A DNA stretch of 64,000 bases from Variovorax paradoxus. Its GTDB lineage: Bacteria > Pseudomonadota > Gammaproteobacteria > Burkholderiales > Burkholderiaceae_C. The stretch is from the NCBI RefSeq assembly GCF_030815975.1, contig NZ_JAUSXL010000002.1:1116001-1180000 (forward strand), in the 5' to 3' direction. Positions 25,732 to 34,984 of this stretch are shown one piece after another. The stretch's first letter is position 1; each line of letters begins with the position of its first letter. The notes under the pieces were generated by a model, which did no database searches, was not told the origin of the DNA, and saw nothing but the letters and a program-made list of their open reading frames with translations. The position numbers were made by a program, and so were the translations under genes.

Positions 25732-26430
25732 TCAGCGCACCGGCTTGAGCCGGCGGGAGGCGGCGGGCTTGGCCGGCGCCGCGGCTTCGGCGGGCGGCGC
25801 ATCGGGCGTGGCGCTGCGCGCAAGGATGTTGTCGAAGCCGACGTTCGCGCGGCCGATGGAGCCCGGCACCTGCAGGAAGCGCGCTTCGTAGTGCAGCGCG
25901 AGGATCAGGCCGTGGATCTCGAAGGCGAGCTGCCGCTCGTCGGCATCGGCACGCAAGTGGCCCTCGCTCTTGGACTGCACGATGGCGCGCAGCACGGCCG
26001 CCTGCCAGATGCTGACCGACTCCACCAGCGCATCGCGCACCGGGCCGGGACGGTCGTCGAATTCGGAAGCGCCGCTGATGTAGATGCAGCCCGAGTCGAT
26101 CTCGGCCGAGGTGCGCTTCATCCAGTTGGCGAACATGGCGCGCAGGCGCGGCAGGCCGCGCGGCGCCTCGAGCGCGGGAAAGAACACCTCCTGCTCGAAA
26201 CGTGCGTGATACTCGCGCACCACGGAGATCTGCAGTTCCTCGCGCGAGCCGAAGTGGGCGAAGACGCCCGACTTGCTCATCTTGGTGAGCTCGGCCACCG
26301 CGCCGATCGACAGGCCCTCGAGCCCGATCTGCGCCGCCAGCGCCAGCGCGGCGTCGACGATCACGGCCTTGGTCTGCTGGCCCTTCTGGGCGGCGCGGAC
26401 CGGCTTGGCGGGAACGGCATTGACAGACAT
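25732..26430 (-). CDS. TetR-family transcriptional regulator of the fatty-acid cluster
   Basis: A 232-residue repressor. The TetR helix-turn-helix covers about residues 20-65 (VIVDAALALAAQIGLEGLSIG, then KMSKSGVFAHFGSREEL). The C-terminal domain holds a ligand pocket, with a low-complexity Ala/Pro tail from about 205. An imperfect palindrome GAACG-GT-CGTTC lies 22 bases before its start, so it probably represses itself and the acyl-CoA dehydrogenase operon that follows on the same strand. An acyl-CoA effector would fit the context but is inference. A pyrimidine-rich tract separates it from the dehydrogenase gene. Confidence 0.92.
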   Translation of the reverse strand: MSVNAVPAKPVRAAQKGQQTKAVIVDAALALAAQIGLEGLSIGAVAELTKMSKSGVFAHFGSREELQISVVREYHARFEQEVFFPALEAPRGLPRLRAMFANWMKRTSAEIDSGCIYISGASEFDDRPGPVRDALVESVSIWQAAVLRAIVQSKSEGHLRADADERQLAFEIHGLILALHYEARFLQVPGSIGRANVGFDNILARSATPDAPPAEAAAPAKPAASRRLKPVR

Positions 26431-26452
26431 CGTGGAAGCTCCGGAATAAAAC

Positions 26453-26464
26453 GAACGGTCGTTC
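26453..26464. promoter_or_regulatory. TetR operator candidate (GAACG-GT-CGTTC)
   Basis: Perfect 5-bp arms separated by two bases, flanked by AAAA and TTTT, lie 22 bases upstream of the TetR start codon. The sequence resembles known TetR-family operators with ACGAACG half-sites, and the position fits autoregulation. Confidence 0.8.
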
Positions 26465-26560
26465 TATTTTGCAGGGCTTTGCACTTTGGGCTGTCAATGA
26501 CCTTCTGCGATTGAAGGTTAATGGAAGCGCGGCGGGGCCGCCATGCCCCGCTCTGCCGGA

Positions 26561-27319
26561 TCAGAACTCCTGCGACACCGGCCGCAGCACCACCTCGTTG
26601 ATGTCCACGTCCGCGGGCTGCTCCACGGCATAGACCACGGCGCGCGCCACCGAATCGGCGGGAATCTGGTTGGCTTCGTAGAACGCCTTCACGCCGGCCG
26701 CGCTCTCGGCGTCGGTGCTGCCGAACTTCAGCTCCGACTCCACCGCGCCGGGCGAGACGATGGTCACGCGCACGCCGCTGTTGCCCATTTCCACGCGCAG
26801 CCCTTCGGAGATGGCGCGCACCGCATGCTTGGTCGCGCTGTAGACGGTGCCGATCGGCGTGAACACCTTGAGCCCCGCGATCGACGCCACGTTGACGATG
26901 TGGCCGCTGCCCTGCGCCTGCATGCGCGGCAGCACCGCGGCAATGCCGTAGAGCACGCCCTTGATGTTGACGTCGATGGTGCGATCCCACTCGTCGACCT
27001 TGAGCTTGTCGAGCGGCGACAGCGGCATCACGCCCGCGTTGTTGACCAGCACGTCGATGCGGCCGAAGGCCTCGACGGTGGCGGCGGCGAGCTTTTCCAG
27101 ATCGGCGCGGCGGGCCACGTCGGTGGCCACGGCGATGGCCTCGCCGCCGGCCTCGCGGATGTCGGCGACGACCTTGTCCAGGCGGTCGGTGCGCCGCGCC
27201 GCGAGCACCACCTTGGCGCCCCGCGCGGCCAGGTGGCGCGCGGTCGATTCGCCCAGCCCGCTGCTCGCGCCGGTGACGATGGCGACCTTGCCGCGGATGT
27301 TGTCTTGAACGGATGTCAT
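26561..27319 (-). CDS. Short-chain dehydrogenase/reductase (classical SDR)
   Basis: A 252-residue NAD(P)-dependent oxidoreductase. The TGASSGLG cofactor motif is at about 16-23, NNAG at 93-96, catalytic serine in NVASIAG (near 147) and YSATK (near 160-164); all are intact. The SVARAVVYAVEQPADVDINEVVLRP ending is that of the YdfG/serine-dehydrogenase-like branch. A ribosome site AAAGGAA precedes the chosen ATG (MTSVQDNIRG). It is divergent from a LysR gene 130 bases away, which is probably its regulator. The substrate is unknown. Confidence 0.93.
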   Translation of the reverse strand: MTSVQDNIRGKVAIVTGASSGLGESTARHLAARGAKVVLAARRTDRLDKVVADIREAGGEAIAVATDVARRADLEKLAAATVEAFGRIDVLVNNAGVMPLSPLDKLKVDEWDRTIDVNIKGVLYGIAAVLPRMQAQGSGHIVNVASIAGLKVFTPIGTVYSATKHAVRAISEGLRVEMGNSGVRVTIVSPGAVESELKFGSTDAESAAGVKAFYEANQIPADSVARAVVYAVEQPADVDINEVVLRPVSQEF

Positions 27320-27449
27320 GGAAATTCCTTTGGCGTGTGTTGAAGAAGAAGTGCACACAGTGTGGAAAATCCACGCATTCCCGTAAATGAAACTCTGGCG
27401 ACTTCAGAATTCCCCAATCTGGAACGCACCTCCTCTTGAAAGCATCACC

Positions 27450-28334
27450 GTGGCCAACCGTCTCGAAGCCCTGCGCGTGTTCTGCACCGCCGCCGCTGCC
27501 GCCAACTTCCGCGAGGCCGCCGCGCGCCTGTCCGTCTCGCCGCAGGTGGTGACGCGCGCGGTGCGCGAACTCGAGGAAGAACTGGGCGAGCCGCTGTTCC
27601 ACCGCAGCACGCGCGGCGTGCGGCTCACCGACTTCGGCCGGCAGCTCGCCGAGCGCGCCCGCGTGGCGGTGGGCAGCGTCGACGAACTGTTCCATCAGAT
27701 CGACCGGCGCACGCTGTCGCAGCATGCGGGCACGGTGCGGGTCGCGGCGCCGCATGTGTATGCCCGGCTCATTCCGCAGGCGCTGGCGCCACTGCTGGCG
27801 GCGCACCCCGGGCTGGTGCTCGACCTGCGCCTGTCGGAGCAGCATGCCGACGTGGTCGACGAGCAGATCGACATCGGCGTGCGCGTCGGGCCGATGCGCG
27901 ATGCGCGCTTCGTGGCGCGCGCCGTCGGCAGGATGGCGCTGCATGTGGTGGCGGCGCCGGCGCTGATCGACAGAGTGGGCCGGCCGCAGGGCCTCGACGC
28001 GCTTTCGGCGCTGCCGCTCACCGCGCTGATCGACCGCGGCTCGGGCCGCCCCTGGCCGTGGGCGTTCAGCAGGCGGCGGGTGGTGACGGTGTCCTCGCCC
28101 GCCTTCGTGACCGACAGCATCGATGCCGAATGCGCCGCCGTGCTCGCGGGCGTCGGCTTCGGGCAACTGATCGGGCCGCTGGCCGAACCGTGGCTGCGCA
28201 CAGGCGCGATGCTGCCCGTGCTGGAGGCCGAGGCGCCCGAGCCCTGGCCGATCCACGTCTACCGCCCGCAGCGCGCGCCGGTGCCGGCACGGGTGCGGCT
28301 GGTGTACGACGAGCTGGTGCGGGTGCTGCGCTGA
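27450..28334 (+). CDS. LysR-family transcriptional regulator
   Basis: A 294-residue regulator. The N-terminal helix-turn-helix (RLEALRVFCTAAAAANFREA, then SVSPQVVTRAVRELEEELG) and the effector domain are standard LysR. I start it at GTG 27450 because the protein then aligns with the usual LysR N-terminus (VANRLEALRVF); an ATG at 27387 would add 21 residues of uncommon sequence and run into the divergent promoter. It is divergent from the SDR gene, the probable target. The downstream lyase operon is convergent and ends 21 bases away. Confidence 0.88.
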   Translation: MANRLEALRVFCTAAAAANFREAAARLSVSPQVVTRAVRELEEELGEPLFHRSTRGVRLTDFGRQLAERARVAVGSVDELFHQIDRRTLSQHAGTVRVAAPHVYARLIPQALAPLLAAHPGLVLDLRLSEQHADVVDEQIDIGVRVGPMRDARFVARAVGRMALHVVAAPALIDRVGRPQGLDALSALPLTALIDRGSGRPWPWAFSRRRVVTVSSPAFVTDSIDAECAAVLAGVGFGQLIGPLAEPWLRTGAMLPVLEAEAPEPWPIHVYRPQRAPVPARVRLVYDELVRVLR

Positions 28335-28355
28335 GCGCGCCGTGTCCGCGGCTCG

Positions 28356-29219
28356 TCAGTCGTACTTCTGGCCGGTGCGCATCAGCTCCGGCGTGCCGAT
28401 CACCTCGTTGAGCGCGTCGAAGTCCAGCATCCGCGGCCGCCACGGCTGCGTGGTGCGGTGCTGGTGCAGGCTCGCGTAGTAGCCCTGCAGCGTGTGCGCC
28501 ACCGCGCGCGCCGTGCCGCCCGGAAAGATCGCGATGCGAAAGCCATGCTGCTGCAGCGCATCGGCGTCCTGGATCGGCGTCTTGCCGCCTTCGACCATGT
28601 TGGCCAGCAGCGGCACGCGCTCGCCGAAGCGCTGGCAGGCGGCATCCATCTGCGCGGGCGAGCGCAGCGCCTCGATGAAGAGCGCATCCACGCCGCAGGC
28701 CAGGTACGCCTCGGCACGGTCGAGCGCGGCCTCCAGCCCTTCGACGGCCACGGCATCGGTGCGCGCGAGGATCAGCGTATTGCTCGACACGCGCGCATCG
28801 AGCGCGGCCTTGAGCTTGCCGATCATCTCGCGCTCGGGCACCACGGCCTTGCCGTCGAGGTGGCCGCAGCGCTTGGGAAAGGTCTGGTCCTCGATCTGCA
28901 CCATCGCCGCACCCGCGCGCTCGAAGCCGCGCACGGTGCGCTGCGTGTTGAGCGCGTTGCCGAAGCCGGTGTCGGCATCGACGATCACCGGCAGGCTCAC
29001 GCGCTCGGTGATGCGCCCGAGCGTGTCGGCCACCTCGGTGAAGGTGGTGAGGCCGATGTCGGAGCGGCCCAGGCGCGTGTAGGCAATGGAGGCGCCCGAG
29101 AGGTACAGCGCCTCGAAGCCGGCCTGCTCGGCCACCAGTGCGCTGAGCGCGTCGTACACGCCGGGCGCGAGCACGATGTCCTTGCGCGCGAGCCGGGTCT
29201 TGAGGGAGGGGTTCGTCAT
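28356..29219 (-). CDS. Isocitrate lyase/PEP mutase family lyase
   Basis: A 287-residue TIM-barrel enzyme of the isocitrate lyase/PEP mutase superfamily. The metal-binding stretch IVDADTGFGN (about 79-88) and the active-site loop KRCGH (116-120, catalytic cysteine 118) are present, so carbon-carbon lyase activity is likely. Close family activities include 2-methylisocitrate lyase, 2,3-dimethylmalate lyase and oxaloacetate decarboxylase. It overlaps the FAD oxidoreductase gene by four bases and is the last gene of the long operon running from 43.4 kb. With LeuCD-like hydro-lyase genes upstream, a malate-type substrate yielding pyruvate is the best guess. Confidence 0.88.
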   Translation of the reverse strand: MTNPSLKTRLARKDIVLAPGVYDALSALVAEQAGFEALYLSGASIAYTRLGRSDIGLTTFTEVADTLGRITERVSLPVIVDADTGFGNALNTQRTVRGFERAGAAMVQIEDQTFPKRCGHLDGKAVVPEREMIGKLKAALDARVSSNTLILARTDAVAVEGLEAALDRAEAYLACGVDALFIEALRSPAQMDAACQRFGERVPLLANMVEGGKTPIQDADALQQHGFRIAIFPGGTARAVAHTLQGYYASLHQHRTTQPWRPRMLDFDALNEVIGTPELMRTGQKYD

Positions 29220-30631
29220 TTGGACGCTTTCGTCGATTGGATCAGTGCGGCAGCGGTGCGTGCCGCGATGTAGCCGCCGGCCACCGCGCTCAGCAGGCCG
29301 TTGCCGGAGAGATAGCCCCAGACCGCATCGCCCGAGACGCCGCCAGCCGCGCCGCCGGCGGCAAGCAGATTCGGAAAGGGCGTGCCGTCGTGCCGCAGTA
29401 CGCGCATGTCGGGCGCGGTGTCGAGGCCGCCTTGGGTGTGGAACAACGCGCCCGTGACCTTCACTGCGAAGTACGGCGCTTCGAGTGCGCGCGCGAACAC
29501 GCGGCCATCGGGTGCCGGCGTGCCGGCGCGCATGGCATCGAGCGTGGCTTGCAGCATCGAAGGCTCGCAGCCGATGCAGTCCGCCAGCGCGGCCACCGTT
29601 TCGCAGCGGCGCAGCGCGCCCGCCGCTTCGGCCTCGCAGAAATCAGGAAAGCCCCGCGCCAGTGCAAGCAGCGGCGCGTCGAACACGTTCCACGCAATGC
29701 CGCCCGGCTGCGCGAGCACATGCACGGCGGCTTCCGAGTAGCCCTCTGTCTCGTCGTGAAAGCGCCGGCCTTCGCGGTTGATCTGCACGCCGCCTTCCAT
29801 CATCACGGCCCAGGACATCAGCGCGCCCTGCGGCGTGACCCACGAGCCATGGCCCTGGTAGCCGCCAAGATCACGCAAGCGCGCGCCCAGCGCTTCGCCC
29901 CAGAGGATGGCGCTGCCGTCGTTGCCGGCGTGGCCGCCGAAGCTGGCCTCGGCCATCTCGGGCAGCAGCGCGCGCACCATTTCCGCATTGCCGCCGAAGC
30001 CGTTGCAGGCGAGCAGCAGCGCGTCGCACGCCAAGGTCTCGCGGCCGCCGTCGGGGCGCACATACTCGATGCCGATCACGCAGTCTTCGCCGTCGAGCAC
30101 CAGCGTGTCGACCAGCGCCTCTGCCAGCACCGGAATGCCCGCCGCCTCGGCGGCCGCCTGCAGCGCCGCCATCAGCGATGCGCCGGTCTTCTGCGGCAGC
30201 GCATGCATCCGATGAACGCTGTGGCCCGGGTAGAGAAAGCCGTCGAGCAGCATCCACTGCAGGCCGTGCCGCTCCTGCAGCGCATCGAGCGCCGGGCCGA
30301 TGGAGGCTGCGTAGGCCTCGACCAGCGCAGGCGCCGCGCGGCCGTGGGCCTTGGCCTGGATGTCGGTGGCAAAGCGCTCGGCGCTGTCGCCCTGCACGCC
30401 GTGCGCCCGCTGCGTGCGCGTGCCGGGCGCGGGAATGAAGCCCGAGGACAGCGCGGTCGAGCCGCTCGGCAGCGCGTCGCGCTCGAGCACCACGCAGTCC
30501 ACGCCCGCATCGGCCAGCATCAGCGCGGCCGTGAGCCCGCAGGCGCCGCCCCCGACGATGGCCACCGGCACATGCACGTCGGCCTCGGCCTGCGCCGCGC
30601 GGCGGATGAGGCGCGAGGGGCTTCCAGTCAT
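29216..30631 (-). CDS. FAD-dependent oxidoreductase (fumarate reductase/flavocytochrome c family)
   Basis: A 471-residue flavoprotein. The dinucleotide-binding motif VAIVGGGACGLTAA lies at about 24-37 with the ribose-binding glutamate at the end of DCVVLE. A C-terminal FAD segment, LLAAGGAAGGVSGD, is near 430. The family includes soluble fumarate reductase, 3-ketosteroid dehydrogenase and tricarballylate dehydrogenase; they add or remove hydrogens across a carbon-carbon bond next to a carbonyl. No haem-binding CxxCH or signal peptide is seen, so it should be cytosolic. It starts within the stop of the isochorismatase-like gene (4-base overlap) and overlaps the lyase gene at its end. Substrate unknown. 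Confidence 0.9.
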   Translation of the reverse strand: MTGSPSRLIRRAAQAEADVHVPVAIVGGGACGLTAALMLADAGVDCVVLERDALPSGSTALSSGFIPAPGTRTQRAHGVQGDSAERFATDIQAKAHGRAAPALVEAYAASIGPALDALQERHGLQWMLLDGFLYPGHSVHRMHALPQKTGASLMAALQAAAEAAGIPVLAEALVDTLVLDGEDCVIGIEYVRPDGGRETLACDALLLACNGFGGNAEMVRALLPEMAEASFGGHAGNDGSAILWGEALGARLRDLGGYQGHGSWVTPQGALMSWAVMMEGGVQINREGRRFHDETEGYSEAAVHVLAQPGGIAWNVFDAPLLALARGFPDFCEAEAAGALRRCETVAALADCIGCEPSMLQATLDAMRAGTPAPDGRVFARALEAPYFAVKVTGALFHTQGGLDTAPDMRVLRHDGTPFPNLLAAGGAAGGVSGDAVWGYLSGNGLLSAVAGGYIAARTAAALIQSTKASK

Positions 30632-31242
30632 GCGAGCGATGCAGTGAACGCCGCGCAGTCGGTCACCTCGGCCACGTTGCGCATGTCGGCCAGCGAGGTC
30701 TGGTGGCGCTCTTCGCCGAAGGCCGCGCAGCCGTCGGCCAGCACCAGCGTGCGGTAGTCGCGCATGTGGGCGTCGCGCACGGTGCTGGCCACGCCGCCAT
30801 TGGTCACGATGCCGCACACGGCCACGGTGTCGATGCCCGCGCGGCGCAGCACCCAGTCGAGCTGGGTGTTGAAGAAGGCCGAGTACGCGACTTTGCTGAC
30901 CGCCACGTCGACGAGCCCGGCCAGCGCATCGACGTTCGCCTGGCCCCAGCTGCCGGGCGCGAAGTCGCCCTTCTTCAGATAGGGGCGCAGCGCCTTCAGG
31001 TGCGGCGACACCATCGGCTCGCCGGCTGCATCAGGCCACAGCGTGAACTGGCTCGCGGCCACCAGGCCGCCGGCCGCCTTGAGCGCACGCGCCACCGCGG
31101 CCACGCGCACCGGCAGCAGCAGTGCGGGCAGGTTGGTGTCGCCGCCGCGCGCGTAGGCGCCCTTGGCATCGAGAAAATCGTTCTGCAGGTCGATGACGAC
31201 CAGCGCCGTCTTCGCCGCGATCGGTTTCGTCGTTGCGCTCAT
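30628..31242 (-). CDS. Isochorismatase-like hydrolase fold, catalytic cysteine absent
   Basis: A 204-residue protein with the isochorismatase/nicotinamidase fold. The aspartate of VVIDLQNDF (D18) and a lysine in VSKVAYSAF (K117) match two members of the Asp-Lys-Cys triad. In the third motif, CGIVTNGGVASTVRDAH, the position that aligns with the nucleophilic cysteine (TSGCV in related amidases) is glycine 150. The gene is well preserved and overlaps both neighbours by four bases, so it is not decaying. It may use another mechanism, another residue, or serve in binding. In this operon a half-amide hydrolase would fit. Confidence 0.88.
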   Translation of the reverse strand: MSATTKPIAAKTALVVIDLQNDFLDAKGAYARGGDTNLPALLLPVRVAAVARALKAAGGLVAASQFTLWPDAAGEPMVSPHLKALRPYLKKGDFAPGSWGQANVDALAGLVDVAVSKVAYSAFFNTQLDWVLRRAGIDTVAVCGIVTNGGVASTVRDAHMRDYRTLVLADGCAAFGEERHQTSLADMRNVAEVTDCAAFTASLA

Positions 31243-33293
31243 GACCGCCTCACCAGCAGGTTGCCGTGCGCGTCGACCTCGGCATGGAAGCCGGGCTCGA
31301 GCCACACGGTGGTGTCGGCCTGCTCGAGGATCGCAGGCCCTTCGATGCGCGCAGCCACCGGCAGTTCGAGCCGCGCGTAGCGCACGGCCTCGTGCCATTG
31401 GCCGTGGTGGAACACGCGCTGCATGCCCAGCGGCGCGGTGCTGCCCTGCCCTTCGGGCGCCAGCACCTTCAGGTCGAACTTGGGCCGCACGCCAATGCGC
31501 GCGTAGCGCAGGTTCATCACGCGGATCGGGATGCCGTCGAGCACCCGGCCGAAGGCGGCGCTGTAGCTGGCCTCGAATGCGGCACGGATGGATGGCGCGG
31601 TGATCGGCGTGCTGCTTGCATCGGCCAGCACCACGGGCAGCGTGTGCGTCTGGCCCGCATAGAGCATATCGAGCGCGATCACCTCGCGCACTTCGTCGAA
31701 GCGCACGCCCGAGGAGTCGAGCCGCTGCTGGCACGCCGCCGAGAGTTCGTCGATGCGACGCTGCAAGTCGGCCACGTCGAGTTCGGCGAGCGGCTTGTTG
31801 AGGGTCTGCACCGCGTCGTGGCGCATATCGGCGATCACGCAACCGAGGGCCGAAGTCACGCCGGGATAGCGCGGCACGATGCCCGTGGCCACGCCCACCT
31901 CGCGCATCATCGCGCACACATGCAACGCGCCGCCACCGCCAAAGGGCATGTAGGCGAAGCGGCGCGGATCGTGCCCGCGCTCGATCGACACGAGGCGGAT
32001 TGCGCCCGCCATGCGCGCATTGGCCACGGTCAGGATCGCCTCGGCCGCGGCGTGCACGTCGAGGCCCAGCGGGCGCGCGACGTGCACCTCGATTGCCTGG
32101 CGCGACTTCTGCGCATCGAGCGCCGCGAGCAGCCCGCCACCCAGCGGCCGGTCGGCGGCGATGCGGCCGAGCAGCACGTTCGCATCCGTCACGGTCGGGC
32201 GCATGTTGCCGCGCCCGTAGCATGCCGGCCCCGGCACGCTGCCGGCGGACTCGGGGCCGACCTGCAGCATGCCGCTCGCATCCACGGAAGCGATGGAGCC
32301 GCCGCCGGCGCCGATGGTCTCGATCTGGATCATCGGCGAGCGGATCACCATGCCGAACTCGATGGCGGTCTGCGCGGCCAGCGCGGCCTCGCCGTTGGCC
32401 ACCAGCGACACGTCGAACGAAGTGCCGCCCATGTCGCCCGTGATCGCGTTGGGAAAACCCGCCGCGCGCGCGATGGCCGCGCAGGCGATCACGCCGGCCG
32501 CCGGGCCCGAGAGCGCGGTGCGCACCGGCAGGTCGCTCGCGGTCTGGCGCGACATCACGCCGCCGTTGCTCTGCACCACCAGCAGCTCGCCCGCGAAGCC
32601 CTGCGCGCGCAGGTCGGCTTCGAGGCGGCCGAGGTAGCTGCCGACCACCGGCTGCAGCGCCGCATTGAGCGTCGCGGTCGAGCAGCGTTCGAACTCGCGG
32701 ATCTCGGGCAGCACTTCGCTGGCCGAGGTGACGTGCGGGTTGGGCCACAACTCGCGCACGGCCGCCACGGCAAGCCGTTCGTTCTCGGCGTTGGCGTAGG
32801 TGTTGATGAAGAACACGCAGACCGCCTCGCAGCCCGCTTCGAGCAGCGAGCGTGCTTCGGCGCGCACCTGGTCCAGGTCGACCGGCGTGTGCAGCGTGCC
32901 GTCGGCCAGCACGCGCTCGTCGACTTCGCGGCGCAGGTCGCGCGGCACCACCGGCACGAAGCTGCCGCGCAGGCCCCAGGTCTCGGGCCGGTCGCGGCGG
33001 CGCATCTCGAGCACGTCGCGAAAGCCGCGCGTGGTGATGATGCCGGTGCGAGCCACCTTGCGTTCGAGCAGCGCGTTGGTGCCGACGGTGGTGCCGTGCA
33101 CGATGGTGGCGATGGCCGCCGCCGAGTCGGCCACGCGCGCCACGCCGTTCATGAAGCCGCGCGCTTCCTCGCCGCGCGTGGAGGGCACCTTGACGATGCG
33201 CGCGCTGCCGTTGGCTTCGTCGAGCACGAACAGGTCGGTGAAGGTGCCGCCGACATCAACGCCGACGACGAGAGAATTGCCTGTGGGAGTCAT
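31239..33293 (-). CDS. hyuA: Hydantoinase/oxoprolinase subunit A (HyuA family)
   Basis: A 684-residue subunit of an ATP-dependent amidohydrolase that opens cyclic amides such as hydantoins, N-methylhydantoin or 5-oxoproline. The phosphate-binding motif VGVDVGGTFTDLFVLD is at the N-terminus (about 9-24). The ASKHA-type core continues with IVHGTTVGTNALLERK (near 65-80), GDMGGTSFDVSL (near 285) and IGAGGGSIASVD. A Hydant_A_N domain comes first, Hydantoinase_A next, then a C-terminal beta domain. Its start overlaps the hyuB stop by four bases, the usual coupling of the two subunits. The true substrate is not evident. Confidence 0.93.
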   Translation of the reverse strand: MTPTGNSLVVGVDVGGTFTDLFVLDEANGSARIVKVPSTRGEEARGFMNGVARVADSAAAIATIVHGTTVGTNALLERKVARTGIITTRGFRDVLEMRRRDRPETWGLRGSFVPVVPRDLRREVDERVLADGTLHTPVDLDQVRAEARSLLEAGCEAVCVFFINTYANAENERLAVAAVRELWPNPHVTSASEVLPEIREFERCSTATLNAALQPVVGSYLGRLEADLRAQGFAGELLVVQSNGGVMSRQTASDLPVRTALSGPAAGVIACAAIARAAGFPNAITGDMGGTSFDVSLVANGEAALAAQTAIEFGMVIRSPMIQIETIGAGGGSIASVDASGMLQVGPESAGSVPGPACYGRGNMRPTVTDANVLLGRIAADRPLGGGLLAALDAQKSRQAIEVHVARPLGLDVHAAAEAILTVANARMAGAIRLVSIERGHDPRRFAYMPFGGGGALHVCAMMREVGVATGIVPRYPGVTSALGCVIADMRHDAVQTLNKPLAELDVADLQRRIDELSAACQQRLDSSGVRFDEVREVIALDMLYAGQTHTLPVVLADASSTPITAPSIRAAFEASYSAAFGRVLDGIPIRVMNLRYARIGVRPKFDLKVLAPEGQGSTAPLGMQRVFHHGQWHEAVRYARLELPVAARIEGPAILEQADTTVWLEPGFHAEVDAHGNLLVRRS

Positions 33294-34984
33294 TCGGGTG
33301 CTTTCTGCTTGCTGTCGGTGACGTAGCCCATCGCGGCATCGGCGGCGCGTTGCGACGAGAGACGCTCGCTGGCACGGCCCCAGCCGCCGCCGCCGGGCGT
33401 TTCGAGCCGCACGCGCTCGCCGCGCGCGAGCTGAATGCCGCGCATCTTCGACACCATGGGCGGCGTGTGCCACGCGCCCGCGTTCTCGTAGCGGAACACG
33501 TTGAGGGCGCCCGAGCCGCCGCCCGCGATGCCCTTGGGCGGCGAGGTGCCGCGCTCGCCGAAGACGAACACCTCGGCGTCCTTTTCGAGCAGCTCGATCT
33601 CGTAGACGGCGCCGAGGCCGCCGCGATGTCTGCCATCGCCGCCCGAGTCGGCGCGCAGCGACCACTCGGTGAAGCGCACGGGGTAGGCGGCCTCGAGGAT
33701 TTCGAGCGGCGGGATCGTCGCGGTCGAGATCGGCGCGTTGCCGTGCGAGAGGCCGTCGCCGCCCGAATGGCCGCCGTGCCCGCCGCCGAAGAAGCTGAAC
33801 ATCACCCAGCGCTGGCCTTCGCGGCCCTTGTCGCTGCGGTGGCCTGCGATCGACAGCGCGTTGATGGTGCCGTAGGCCTGCGCCACGGCGCGCGTGGGGT
33901 CGGCCCGCGCGGCGGCGCTGAAGATCACGTCGATCATGCGCAAGATGGTCTCGGTGTAGCCGCCGACCGGGCGCGGGCGCTCGGCGCTGATCACCAGCTT
34001 GTCGGGAATCACGAAGTCGACCGCGTCGAGCACGCCGGCGTTCGCGGGCACGTCGGGGAACAGGTGCTTGAGCGCGACGTAGCAGGCCGCGACCGCCGTG
34101 GCGCGCGAGATGTTCACCGGCCCCGCGCATTGCGGCGAGGTGCGCGAGAAGTCGAGCGTGAGCCGGTCGCCGGCCACCGTCATGTCGAGCGCGATGGTCA
34201 GCGGCTGGTTGACGATGCCGTCGTTGTCGAGCACGTCCTCGAAGCTGTAGCGGCCGTCGGGCAGCGAGGCGATGTGCGAGCGCATGAGGCGCAGCGCGCG
34301 TCCGCGCAGCTCGCCGAGCGCATTCAGCACCAGGTCGTCGCCGTATTCGTCGAGCAGGCCGTGCAGCCGCTTGGCACCGAGCTCCAGCGCGGCGAGCTGG
34401 CCGTTGAGGTCGCCCCAGAGGCTGTCGGGCAGGCGCGTGTTGGCCTGCAGGATGGCGAGCACGTCGGCATCGAGCACACCGCCCTGCACGATGCGCACGG
34501 GCGGAATCTGCACCGCCTCCTGCCAGCATTCGGTGGCCGCGGGGTTGTAGTTGCCGGGCACCGCACCGCCCACGTCGTGCCAGTGCGCGGCCGAGGCCAT
34601 GTAGCAATACAGCTTGCCGTTGCGGAAGAAGGGCTTGACCAGCTTGAAGTCGTTGGCGTGCGTGCCGCCGTCGTAGGCGTCGTTGCTGATCCAGATGTCG
34701 CCCTCCTTCATGCCGCCGCGTGGCGTGGCCGCCTTGGCGGTGGCGCGCACCGCGAAGGCCATGGCGCCCACGAACACCGGCAGGCCCGACTTGCCCTGCA
34801 CCAGCGTGTCGCCGGTCGTGGCGTCGTACAGGCCGTGGCAGGCGTCGTGCGCCTCGGCAATGATGGGGTTGAACGCGCTGCGGTAGAGCGTGGCGTCCAT
34901 CTCGTCGGCCACCTGTTCGAGGCGGCCGCGCAGCACGGCGAGCGTGACGGGGTCGATCGTCGCAGCGGAAGAAGGGTCAGACAT
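33290..34984 (-). CDS. hyuB: Hydantoinase/oxoprolinase subunit B (HyuB family)
   Basis: A 564-residue partner of HyuA. Family motifs: LRGRLEQVADEMDATLYRSAFN (about 17-38), WISNDAYDGGTHANDF (near 98-113, metal/substrate region), AHWHDVGGAVPG (near 133-144) and the glycine-rich C-terminus GGLGAVYEIELL with RLETPGGGGWG. The length matches oxoprolinase-type B subunits. It lies between the LeuD-like gene (8-base overlap at its start) and hyuA. HyuA plus HyuB together hydrolyse a ring amide using ATP. Confidence 0.93.
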   Translation of the reverse strand: MSDPSSAATIDPVTLAVLRGRLEQVADEMDATLYRSAFNPIIAEAHDACHGLYDATTGDTLVQGKSGLPVFVGAMAFAVRATAKAATPRGGMKEGDIWISNDAYDGGTHANDFKLVKPFFRNGKLYCYMASAAHWHDVGGAVPGNYNPAATECWQEAVQIPPVRIVQGGVLDADVLAILQANTRLPDSLWGDLNGQLAALELGAKRLHGLLDEYGDDLVLNALGELRGRALRLMRSHIASLPDGRYSFEDVLDNDGIVNQPLTIALDMTVAGDRLTLDFSRTSPQCAGPVNISRATAVAACYVALKHLFPDVPANAGVLDAVDFVIPDKLVISAERPRPVGGYTETILRMIDVIFSAAARADPTRAVAQAYGTINALSIAGHRSDKGREGQRWVMFSFFGGGHGGHSGGDGLSHGNAPISTATIPPLEILEAAYPVRFTEWSLRADSGGDGRHRGGLGAVYEIELLEKDAEVFVFGERGTSPPKGIAGGGSGALNVFRYENAGAWHTPPMVSKMRGIQLARGERVRLETPGGGGWGRASERLSSQRAADAAMGYVTDSKQKAPE

